A DNA stretch of 64,000 nucleotides from NCBI GenBank assembly GCA_963783335.1, contig CAWAND010000010.1:1426001-1490000 (forward strand), in the 5' to 3' direction. The notes under the pieces were generated by a model. The model saw only the letters and a list, made by a program, of their open reading frames with translations, had not been told where the DNA came from and did no database searches. The stretch is from CAWAND01 sp963783335 (GTDB lineage: Bacteria; Chloroflexota; Anaerolineae; Anaerolineales; E44-bin32). The position numbers and the translations under genes were made by a program. Shown piece by piece: positions 18,856 to 26,124 of this stretch (position 1 is the stretch's first letter; each line of letters starts with the position of its first letter).

Positions 18856-19799
18856 AGGTAACAGCCCTGGCCGGGGGTGTGGGAGGGGCCAAGCTGTTGG
18901 ATGGCCTGGCGGCTGTGCTTCCGCCCGGACACCTGACGGCTGTGGTCAACACGGGGGATGATTTCGACCACCTGGGGCTCCGCATCTGCCCCGACCTGGA
19001 TACGGTCTTGTATACGCTGGCCGGGATCGCCAATCCCAAGACCGGGTGGGGGCGAGTCAACGAAAGCTGGAACTTCATGGCCAGCGTCAGGGACTACGGC
19101 GGCGCCGACTGGTTTCAATTGGGGGACAAGGACGTGGCCCTGCACGTCCTCAGGACTCAGGCTCTGCGCCAGGGGACGCCGTTGAGCCGCTTCACGCAGC
19201 GCATGTCGCAGGCCTTGGGTGTGACCGTCCCAATCCTGCCGATGAGTGATGATCCGGTGCCGACCGTTGTTGAAACCGGCGAAGGCGACCTCCCATTTCA
19301 GACCTATTTTGTGGCTCGCGGCTGCGAACCCGAAGTGAAAGGCTTTCGCTTTGAAGGCGCTTCCAGGGCAAGACCTGCGCCCGGTGTATTGGAATCGCTG
19401 TTGCAGGCCGACCTGGTTGTACTGTGCCCTTCCAACCCGTGGGTAAGTCTGGACCCCATCCTGGCCGTCCCTGGTGTGCGCGAGGCCGTTGCCTCACGGC
19501 CCGTCGTTGGCGTTTCTCCCATTGTGGGGGGGAAGGCGCTCAAAGGGCCCGCCGCAAAGATGTTCCAGGAGCTCGGGTTGAAAGCTGAAGCAGGGGCCGT
19601 CGCCGAGCATTTCGAAGACTTGCTGGATGGGTTTGTGATTGACAATCAAGACAGGGATCAGGCCGACTCTGTACGAGATATGGGAATTCAGACGCTCGTG
19701 ACGGCCACCGTGATGTTCGACGTTGCGGCACGCGCATCGCTGGCCGAAGACGTGCTTGGCCTGGGAAGAACCCTGACGAGAATGGAGACAATTGCGTGA
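18846..19799 (+). CDS. cofD: 2-phospho-L-lactate (or PEP) transferase
   Basis: Joins the activated lactyl/enolpyruvyl-diphospho-guanosine to the deazaflavin Fo, making F420-0 or dehydro-F420-0. The 317-aa sequence has ALAGGVGGAKLLDGL at the N-terminus, VNTGDDFDHLGLRICPDLDTVLY-type residues near 35-58, and LCPSNPWVSLDPIL, all hallmarks of CofD/FbiA. It starts with GTG at 18846, overlapping the nitroreductase, and ends in a GTGA overlap with cofC. Confidence 0.95.
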   Translation: MALKVTALAGGVGGAKLLDGLAAVLPPGHLTAVVNTGDDFDHLGLRICPDLDTVLYTLAGIANPKTGWGRVNESWNFMASVRDYGGADWFQLGDKDVALHVLRTQALRQGTPLSRFTQRMSQALGVTVPILPMSDDPVPTVVETGEGDLPFQTYFVARGCEPEVKGFRFEGASRARPAPGVLESLLQADLVVLCPSNPWVSLDPILAVPGVREAVASRPVVGVSPIVGGKALKGPAAKMFQELGLKAEAGAVAEHFEDLLDGFVIDNQDRDQADSVRDMGIQTLVTATVMFDVAARASLAEDVLGLGRTLTRMETIA

Positions 19800-20431
19800 C
19801 AATTTGGGCCATTGTGCCTGTCAAACCGCTGCGCCGCTCCAAGTCCCGGCTTTCCGGAGTGCTCTCGGTAGAAGAGCGGGCCCTCCTCAGCAAGGAGCTT
19901 CTGACCCACACCTTGGATGTGCTGCGAGAGGTGCCAGACGTCGAACACACGCTGGTGATCAGCCGGGATTCGATGGCGCTCTCCGTGGCTCGCGACTTCG
20001 GTGCACGGACCGTCCAGGAAAACGGAACCCCCGAACTCAACCGGGCCCTGATCAGGGCTACCCTGGTGGCGCGGGGCTATGGCGTATCGCGTGTGCTCAT
20101 CCTGCCAGCGGACCTTCCGCTCCTTTCGCGGGCTGACGTAGAGCGCTTGCTCTCCCTCGCTCATGACCCTCCGGTGGTCGTCGTCGCCCCAGATCGTCAT
20201 GGCACTGGGACGAACGCTCTGCTGTCGGCTCCGCCTGGTTTGATAGAATATGACTTCGGACCGAATAGCTTCTCCAGACACGTTGCTCGGGCCAAAGCGT
20301 CTGGAGCCAGGCTGGAAGTTTGCGAACTGCCATCGCTCGCACTTGATGTGGATCTACCTGAGGACCTAGAAATCCTCAGATCTGAGCAAGGACAGCCGAT
20401 CAAAGCCGCCGAGGAGATCCTAGGAACATGA
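19796..20431 (+). CDS. cofC: 2-phospho-L-lactate / PEP guanylyltransferase
   Basis: Nucleotidyltransferase (211 aa) that activates 2-phospholactate or phosphoenolpyruvate with GTP. AIVPVKPLRRSKSRLSGVLS is the typical CofC/FbiD N-terminus, with PADLPLL as the metal-binding loop and GTNALLSAPP later. The GTG at 19796 overlaps the cofD stop, and the stop forms ATGA with the LLM gene. The FbiB-like reductase upstream hints at the PEP route. Fo synthase (cofG/cofH) is not in this window. Confidence 0.93.
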   Translation: MTIWAIVPVKPLRRSKSRLSGVLSVEERALLSKELLTHTLDVLREVPDVEHTLVISRDSMALSVARDFGARTVQENGTPELNRALIRATLVARGYGVSRVLILPADLPLLSRADVERLLSLAHDPPVVVVAPDRHGTGTNALLSAPPGLIEYDFGPNSFSRHVARAKASGARLEVCELPSLALDVDLPEDLEILRSEQGQPIKAAEEILGT

Positions 20432-21426
20432 AGCGAGTAGCACTCTATCTTCAAGACGCACACGACCTGCGCGATGGATTGGACTACGTACGCTACGCGG
20501 AAGAGAAGGGGTTTGAGGCCGTCTGGCAGGCCGAATCCCGCCTGGTCCGGGACGCCATCGTCCCGATGGCAGCCTATGCGGCTGTCACCGAGAAGATCAA
20601 AGTCGGCTCGGGCGTGATCAACAATTGGACCCGCAATATTGGCCTCCTCGCGTCTACCTTCCTGACCCTCGACGATTTGGCGCCAAATCGTGTGATTTGT
20701 GGCATCGGAGCTTGGTGGGATCCGCTGGCAAAGAACGTCGGCATCGACCGAAGGAAGCCTCTGACAGCCATGAGGGAGACGGTTGAAGTGCTGCGCAGGC
20801 TGCTCAGTTTGGAGCGCGTGACTTTTCATGGCGAGTTTCACCATGTGGAGGGCATTGAGCTGGACGTAGTCCACGGGCGTCGTGAACCGCGCAACGTGCC
20901 AATCTACATCGGGGCGACCGGTCCAAAGATGATGGAGTTGGCTGGCGAAATCGCCGACGGCGTGGTGATGAACTACTGCGTTCCCCCTGCCTACAACGAT
21001 CCTGCCATGGAGCAGCTCGAGGCAGGTGCAGCCAAGGCGGGCCGTACGCTGGAAAGCATCGATCGACCTCAGCTGGTGGTGGCCTCGGTAGACAATGATC
21101 GGGCGAAGGCGCTCGATACGAGCCGGGAGCTGCTCACCCAGTACCTCGCCCAGCAGCCGCACATTGCCAAGGCCAGCGGCGTATCGCAGGACGTGGTCGA
21201 CAAGATACAGGCAATCCTTGGCTGGCCGGCGACCCATGAGCAGATCCAGCAAGCCAAGCACCTCGTACCAGACGACCTGGTTGAGAGGATCACGGCCTCG
21301 GGAACGCCTGAGGATGCCCGACGCAAGGTTCAGGAGTACATTGATCATGGCTGCACTTGCCCGATCCTGTACCCTGTTGGTGGCAGCGTTGAGCTTCTGA
21401 TCGATACTTTCAGCCCGTCTGTTTGA
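20428..21426 (+). CDS. LLM-class F420-dependent oxidoreductase
   Basis: Luciferase-like TIM-barrel oxidoreductase (332 aa). The segments AEEKGFEAVWQAESRLVRDA, VGSGVINNWTRN and ICGIGAWWDP fit the F420-dependent Mer/Adf-like branch, which has no need for FMN. It ends the F420 operon and is translationally coupled to cofC. The substrate is unknown; methylenetetrahydromethanopterin-reductase-like or alcohol-oxidising activity are both seen in the family. Confidence 0.85.
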   Translation: MKRVALYLQDAHDLRDGLDYVRYAEEKGFEAVWQAESRLVRDAIVPMAAYAAVTEKIKVGSGVINNWTRNIGLLASTFLTLDDLAPNRVICGIGAWWDPLAKNVGIDRRKPLTAMRETVEVLRRLLSLERVTFHGEFHHVEGIELDVVHGRREPRNVPIYIGATGPKMMELAGEIADGVVMNYCVPPAYNDPAMEQLEAGAAKAGRTLESIDRPQLVVASVDNDRAKALDTSRELLTQYLAQQPHIAKASGVSQDVVDKIQAILGWPATHEQIQQAKHLVPDDLVERITASGTPEDARRKVQEYIDHGCTCPILYPVGGSVELLIDTFSPSV

Positions 21427-21429
21427 CCG

Positions 21430-21454
21430 GGGTGGCATGCATCCATCGCCACCC
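21430..21454 (+). terminator. Hairpin ending the F420 operon
   Basis: GGGTGGC (21430-21436) pairs with GCCACCC (21448-21454), directly after the LLM stop codon. There is no T-run, so termination is probably partial. Confidence 0.45.
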
Positions 21455-21478
21455 TCAACATGAATTCGAGGGTGAAAG

Positions 21479-22003
21479 ATGGCTAGACAACCTGAGCCGC
21501 ACGGTGAACACGGCGGGTCCGTGAAGCAGCCGAATTCCCGCAACTGCTTCGCCTGCGGTCTTGAGAATCCATTTGGGCTGGGGCTGACGTTTTACGAAAT
21601 CGGCCCCGACCGTCTTGAGTCCCACTACACTGTTCCCGAGCATTTTGAGGGATACCCCGGCGTGGTCCACGGCGGCATCATCGCATCCATGTTGGATGAG
21701 ATGGTCAGCCGGGCGGCGATGATCGGCCAGCACAATCGTTTCATGATGACCGCTAAGCTGGAGATCCGCTACCGCAAGCCGGTCCCGACCGGTGAGGAAC
21801 TGCACTTGCAGGCCCAGCTGACGCGGCCAGCCGGCAGGGTGGCCACGGCCAATGCCCGGATCACGCTTCTTGATGGATCCGTGGCGGCCGAGGCGGAAGC
21901 CACCCTGGCGCCGATGCCCGGGGGTCCAAAAGATGAGTCCTTGCTCGACTCCTTGGGGTGGAGGTTGTATCCTGATAATCCGACCGAGGCATCGGAAGGC
22001 TGA
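21479..22003 (+). CDS. PaaI-like hotdog-fold thioesterase
   Basis: Single hotdog-domain protein (174 aa). NCFACGLENPFGLGL is the usual N-terminal motif of this subgroup, and VVHGGIIASMLDEM holds the catalytic HGG...D/E region that hydrolyses acyl-CoA thioesters. KLEIRYRKPVPTGEEL is the following strand pair. The first 15 residues are extra and polar. GGGTGAAAG lies before the ATG. It sits between the F420 operon and the pyrophosphatase, and no substrate is implied. Confidence 0.82.
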   Translation: MARQPEPHGEHGGSVKQPNSRNCFACGLENPFGLGLTFYEIGPDRLESHYTVPEHFEGYPGVVHGGIIASMLDEMVSRAAMIGQHNRFMMTAKLEIRYRKPVPTGEELHLQAQLTRPAGRVATANARITLLDGSVAAEAEATLAPMPGGPKDESLLDSLGWRLYPDNPTEASEG

Positions 22004-22056
22004 GCCGCCCAGGACCTGCGGATTCGAAAGGCCTGCCTTGCGAGGCGGATAGAAGC

Positions 22057-23400
22057 ATGAACAAAACGTATGTCGTTGGGCATGTGAATCCGGACACAGA
22101 TGCGATCGCATCCGCTGTGGGGTATGCGTGGCTGTTGAACGCTACAAACGGGGATCAAGTGCTGGCGGCACGGGCGGGAAACATCAACCGTCAGACGGCC
22201 TGGGTTCTCGATCGCCTCGGTCTCGTTACGCCCGAGCTGCTGGCGGATGCATCCCCCAGGTTCGGTGACGTCGCCAGGCGGTTGGACAGCGTTCTTCCCA
22301 GCCAGCCGCTGAGGGAAGCCTGGGCCATCGCCGGTCGCACCGGTTTCGCCGCTCCCGTGGTCGATGCCGATGGCATGCCTTATGGGTTGATCACCGCGTT
22401 CAGCCTGTTTCGTCATCTCAGCCAGCTGGTGGGGGAACGCCCAGAGCAGCCTCAACAAAGGCTGGCTGAAATCTTCAATGAACCCAGCGATGCGGCCGCG
22501 GACAAGGGCGTCCCGAAATTCCAGGCAAGCTGGAGGATCAGGGATCTCCTGCCCCGGATCCTGCGCGAGGAGCGCAACGAATTCTGGGTCATCAATGAGA
22601 GCGGCGCGTACCAGGGAGTCTGCCGCCAGCGAGACCTGCTCAATCCCCCGCGCATGCGCATTATCCTGGTTGACCACAATGAAGCCAAGCAGTCAGTCCG
22701 GTCTCTGAACGAAGCCGAGTTAATCGAAGTCGTTGATCACCATCGCCTGGACAATCCGGCCACGCGCACGCCGATTCGATTCTGGATTGAGCCCGTGGGA
22801 AGCACAAGCACCCTGGTGGCGGAGCGTATTCAGGAATCGGGCCTCAGCGCGCCACCGCCGCAAGCCGGCCTGCTGTTGGCCGGGATGCTTTCCGACACCT
22901 TGATCCTGGCATCACCCACCACCACCGACCGCGATCGCCGGACCGCGGAGGTTTTGGCGCGTTGGGCCTTCGTCGGCGGGGGCCCTCTGGCAGGTGAGAC
23001 GATTGACAGCTTCGGGCGAGAGCTCCTTCAAGCCGGGGCTGGCTTGGTATCACGTGATCCAGAGGCGGTCGTCAACGGCGACCTGAAGGTCTACGAGGAG
23101 GGTCGGCAGAAATTCGCCATCTCCCAGGTTGAAGTCACCGATCACCTGGAATTGGCTGATCACCTCGAAGGATTGCGGGGCGCCCTGGAAACGCTACGAA
23201 AGGAGCATGGCCTGGATTTCGCCATGCTGATGATCACCGATGTGGTCGGCGGCTCCAGCCGACTGGTCCTTCAATCGGCACCGCCGGCGTTGGACGAGCT
23301 TCCGTTTCCCCATCTCCCGGACGGCACGCTGGATGCCAAAGGCGTCGTCTCACGCAAGAAACAGCTGCTGCCGACCGTGCTGGCTTTGCTCGAGGGATAG
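22057..23400 (+). CDS. ppaC: CBS-domain family II (Mn-dependent) inorganic pyrophosphatase
   Basis: DHH/DHHA2 phosphoesterase hydrolysing pyrophosphate with Mn2+. The N-terminus VGHVNPDTDAIASA gives the first metal ligands; VDHNE and VDHHRLD give the DHH motif; the C-terminal SRKKQLLP supplies the substrate-binding Lys residues. Between about residues 65 and 205 a pair of CBS domains is inserted (FAAPVVDADGMPYGLIT, FWVINESGAYQGV), which in clostridial enzymes bind adenine nucleotides to control activity. No DRTGG domain is visible. Nucleotide control would suit a purine-metabolism locus. It ends exactly where xdhC begins. Confidence 0.92.
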   Translation: MNKTYVVGHVNPDTDAIASAVGYAWLLNATNGDQVLAARAGNINRQTAWVLDRLGLVTPELLADASPRFGDVARRLDSVLPSQPLREAWAIAGRTGFAAPVVDADGMPYGLITAFSLFRHLSQLVGERPEQPQQRLAEIFNEPSDAAADKGVPKFQASWRIRDLLPRILREERNEFWVINESGAYQGVCRQRDLLNPPRMRIILVDHNEAKQSVRSLNEAELIEVVDHHRLDNPATRTPIRFWIEPVGSTSTLVAERIQESGLSAPPPQAGLLLAGMLSDTLILASPTTTDRDRRTAEVLARWAFVGGGPLAGETIDSFGRELLQAGAGLVSRDPEAVVNGDLKVYEEGRQKFAISQVEVTDHLELADHLEGLRGALETLRKEHGLDFAMLMITDVVGGSSRLVLQSAPPALDELPFPHLPDGTLDAKGVVSRKKQLLPTVLALLEG

Positions 23401-24228
23401 ATGAGCATCTACTCTCGCTTGGCGGCACTGGAAGCCCAAGGAAAAGAAGCCGTTCTGGTCACCGTGGTGGCGGCTCGCGGATCGGTTCCCCGGCATGAAG
23501 GAAGCAAGATGCTTGTCCTGCCCGACGGCTCGATCGAGGGCACGATTGGCGGCGGAGAGATGGAACATCGTGTCATCGAAGAGGCGCTGGCAGCGCTTAA
23601 GGATGACCGTCTACGAGTCCAAGAGTACACATTCCAAGACCCAGCACAGGGTGACGTCGGGGTTTGTGGAGGAGAAATCCAAGTGGTGATCGAGCCGGTC
23701 AAACCCAGTCCAAGTCTGCTGGTGATCGGGGCGGGCCATGTCGGCAATGCGGCTGCCCACCTGGGAAAGTGGTTGGGATTCGAAGTGACGGTTGTGGATG
23801 ACCGACCTGAGTTCGCTGAATCCGACGAGGTGCCAGACGTCGATCGCGTGGTAGCCTGCCCAATGGAAGATATCACCGACTGCGTGGATGTTCATTCCCA
23901 GACGTATGTGTTGATGACAACCCGAGGCGTCGATTTGGATGTTGAGAGCTTACCCAAGCTTCTGGCCACGCCGGCTGCCTACATTGGTGTGATCGGGTCC
24001 AGACGCCGATGGGAGACCACGGTCGCGCAGCTCAGGCAGGCCGGAATCTCCGAAGAACAGATTTCGCGTGTGACCTCGCCGATGGGATTAGAATTGAACG
24101 CTGAAACACCAGAAGAAATCGCCGTTAGCGTGCTTGGGCAGGTGATCATGCTGCGCCGAGGAGGATCAGGAGATCCGATGGCGCACAAGCCCGCCCAACG
24201 CCGCAGCAAGGGAGCCGAGTCAGAATGA
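23401..24228 (+). CDS. xdhC: XdhC family molybdenum-hydroxylase maturation factor
   Basis: XdhC binds Moco, has it sulfurated and inserts it into xanthine dehydrogenase. The 275-aa protein has VVAARGSVPRHEGSKML and GTIGGGEMEHRVIEE in the N-terminal domain and a Rossmann domain starting LLVIGAGHVGNAAA, followed by GVIGSRRRWE. The C-terminal part ends GLELNAETPEEIAVSVLGQ. It directly abuts the pyrophosphatase stop and overlaps the next gene (ATGA at 24225), so it is the first dedicated gene of the hydroxylase operon. Confidence 0.94.
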   Translation: MSIYSRLAALEAQGKEAVLVTVVAARGSVPRHEGSKMLVLPDGSIEGTIGGGEMEHRVIEEALAALKDDRLRVQEYTFQDPAQGDVGVCGGEIQVVIEPVKPSPSLLVIGAGHVGNAAAHLGKWLGFEVTVVDDRPEFAESDEVPDVDRVVACPMEDITDCVDVHSQTYVLMTTRGVDLDVESLPKLLATPAAYIGVIGSRRRWETTVAQLRQAGISEEQISRVTSPMGLELNAETPEEIAVSVLGQVIMLRRGGSGDPMAHKPAQRRSKGAESE

Positions 24229-25670
24229 ATCTGTGGGACCGCTACCTCACCCCAACCAGCCTGGATGAGGCGATCCAGGCCCTTCACGATAACCAGGGTA
24301 ACGCCCGAATCGTTGCCGGCGCGACCGATTTGATTTTGGAGCTCGAACGCGGCCAGCGCCCGAACGTGACCACGTTGATTGACATCACCCGGATCCCGGG
24401 ACTGGACATGATCCGGCAGGATGATGGCGTGGTCCACATGGGTCCGCTGGTGACACACAATCACTGTGCGACATCTTCCTTGATCGTTGACCGAGCCTAC
24501 GTACTTGCTCGAGCTTGTTGGGAAGTTGGGGCGCCCCAGATCCGCAACCGGGGTACCGTGGCTGGCAATCTGATCACTGCCTCTCCGGCCAACGACTCCA
24601 TTCCAGCATTGATGGCCCTCGGCGCCCAGGTTCTCCTGCGTTCATATGAGGCTGAACGCCTCGTCCCCCTGGCAGACTTTTATGAAGGGGTGCGGAAGAC
24701 CGTGATGCGGCCGGATGAGATGCTGGTGGACATTTCGTTCTCCCTGCCCGGCTCAAACTCCCGCAGCACCTTCCTCAAGCTCGGATTGCGTCGGGCGCAG
24801 GCCATCTCAATTGTCAATACCGCCGTTGTGCTCGAGATGAACGGTCAGATCGTTGATCGGGCGAGCATAACCCTGGGCTCTGTCGCCCCGACGATCGTAA
24901 ATGCCGAAGCGGCTGAAGCCTCGCTCAGCGGCGTTTCGCTAACTCCGGAAACCATCGAACGGGCCGCCATAGCCGCCCAGTATGCTGCCCATCCGATTGA
25001 CGACGTGCGCGGAAGCAGCGCCTATCGCGCGCAAATGGTCAAGACCATCGTCGGCCGTGCCCTTCGCAGCCTGGCAGCCGGAGACGAGCGTCAAGGCTAC
25101 CCAGAACATCCGGTGACCCTGTGGGGTCCCGCCGAGTACCACTGGACCCGTGAGCTCGAAGCGGTTGAAGAGCATGATGCTCATCGGCCAATTCATACAA
25201 CCATCAACGGCAAGCAGTATGTGTTCGACACTGGCCAGGGCAAGACGCTCCTGCGTCTCTTGCGTGAAGAAGGCGAGCTGATCGGCACCAAGGAAGGCTG
25301 CGCCGAGGGCGAATGTGGCGCATGCACCGTATTCTTGGACGGTATGGCGGTCATGGCATGCATGGTGCCCGCACCAAGGGCTCACGGGGCTGACATCATC
25401 ACCGTTGAGGGTCTGGCCCACGGCGATCAGCTTCATCCCATTCAGCAGGCGTTTCTGGATCAAGGAGCGGTACAGTGCGGCTACTGTACGCCGGGCTTTT
25501 TGATGTCGGGAGCGAAGCTCTTGGAGGAGCGCCAGCAACCGACTCGATGGGATATTCAGCAGTCGCTGACTGGAAATCTATGCCGTTGCACCGGCTACTA
25601 CAAGATTGTTGACGCCGTCGAACAGGCAGCCAGGGAAAGCGACCGATCGCTCCGATCGGCAGCTGACTAA
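24225..25670 (+). CDS. Xanthine dehydrogenase FAD-binding and 2Fe-2S subunits fused
   Basis: Electron-transfer part of a molybdenum hydroxylase with two usual subunits in one 481-aa chain. The N-terminal FAD domain (about 1-290) has ARIVAGATDLI, GAPQIRNRGTVAGNLITASP and LKLGLRRAQAIS. The C-terminal domain (about 325-475) has the plant-type cluster GCAEGECGACTV with a later C, and the second cluster's QCGYCTPG and GNLCRCTGY. The order FAD then 2Fe-2S is the reverse of eukaryotic XDH. No frameshift separates the parts, so it is a true fusion. The catalytic subunit is two genes downstream. Confidence 0.93.
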   Translation: MNLWDRYLTPTSLDEAIQALHDNQGNARIVAGATDLILELERGQRPNVTTLIDITRIPGLDMIRQDDGVVHMGPLVTHNHCATSSLIVDRAYVLARACWEVGAPQIRNRGTVAGNLITASPANDSIPALMALGAQVLLRSYEAERLVPLADFYEGVRKTVMRPDEMLVDISFSLPGSNSRSTFLKLGLRRAQAISIVNTAVVLEMNGQIVDRASITLGSVAPTIVNAEAAEASLSGVSLTPETIERAAIAAQYAAHPIDDVRGSSAYRAQMVKTIVGRALRSLAAGDERQGYPEHPVTLWGPAEYHWTRELEAVEEHDAHRPIHTTINGKQYVFDTGQGKTLLRLLREEGELIGTKEGCAEGECGACTVFLDGMAVMACMVPAPRAHGADIITVEGLAHGDQLHPIQQAFLDQGAVQCGYCTPGFLMSGAKLLEERQQPTRWDIQQSLTGNLCRCTGYYKIVDAVEQAARESDRSLRSAAD

Positions 25671-25725
25671 TCTGAGCGGAGCCAGCTTTTCGGCCAGGGC
25701 CGGAAACGGCCCGAAGGGACAGCTC

Positions 25726-26118
25726 ATGGGACGCGAATCATATCGCTACCGACAGCTTGACAAACAGCGAGAAGAACGCCAGCGGATGAATCCGATCTGG
25801 CGCGGCGTGGGCTGCCTCATGATGGTGGCTTTCGCCGTGGCAGGATATGCGTTTTCGGGCTGGTTCCTGGCGGCTAACGCTCGCAACGGCTGGGTTTACC
25901 TCCCGCCGGCGGCTGTTCAGCCTCCATTCTTGCCTTCATGGCTGCCGTACGGATTGACGCCCCGGCTTGTGGTCGGGTTCCTGTTCCTGCTCTTGGGATT
26001 CGGCTTGGTGAGCTTCGTGTATGCCATCATGTTCCCGATCAAACCCAGTGAAACGGATGCCCCAACGCCCAAGCGCAGGAAGCAGAAGCGCGGGGTCTAC
26101 CGGAGCAGAGGGCGCTAG
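25726..26118 (+). CDS. Small two-helix membrane protein
   Basis: A 130-aa basic protein with two hydrophobic helices (about 28-50 and 85-108), a polar N-terminus (YRYRQLDKQREERQRM) and a Lys/Arg-rich C-terminal tail. The loop between the helices is Pro-rich and probably extracytoplasmic. The ATG at 25726 follows AGGGAC. I do not recognise the family. It lies between two xanthine dehydrogenase subunit genes and only 6 bases before the next gene, so it is probably cotranscribed. Confidence 0.55.
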   Translation: MGRESYRYRQLDKQREERQRMNPIWRGVGCLMMVAFAVAGYAFSGWFLAANARNGWVYLPPAAVQPPFLPSWLPYGLTPRLVVGFLFLLLGFGLVSFVYAIMFPIKPSETDAPTPKRRKQKRGVYRSRGR

Positions 26119-26124
26119 GCCGAT

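Noticed and set aside
20197..21543. 448-residue open frame on the - strand
   Set aside because: It lies antisense to cofC and the LLM gene, which have clear motifs and coupled starts; the frame is a by-product of GC-rich codon use and has no recognisable domain.
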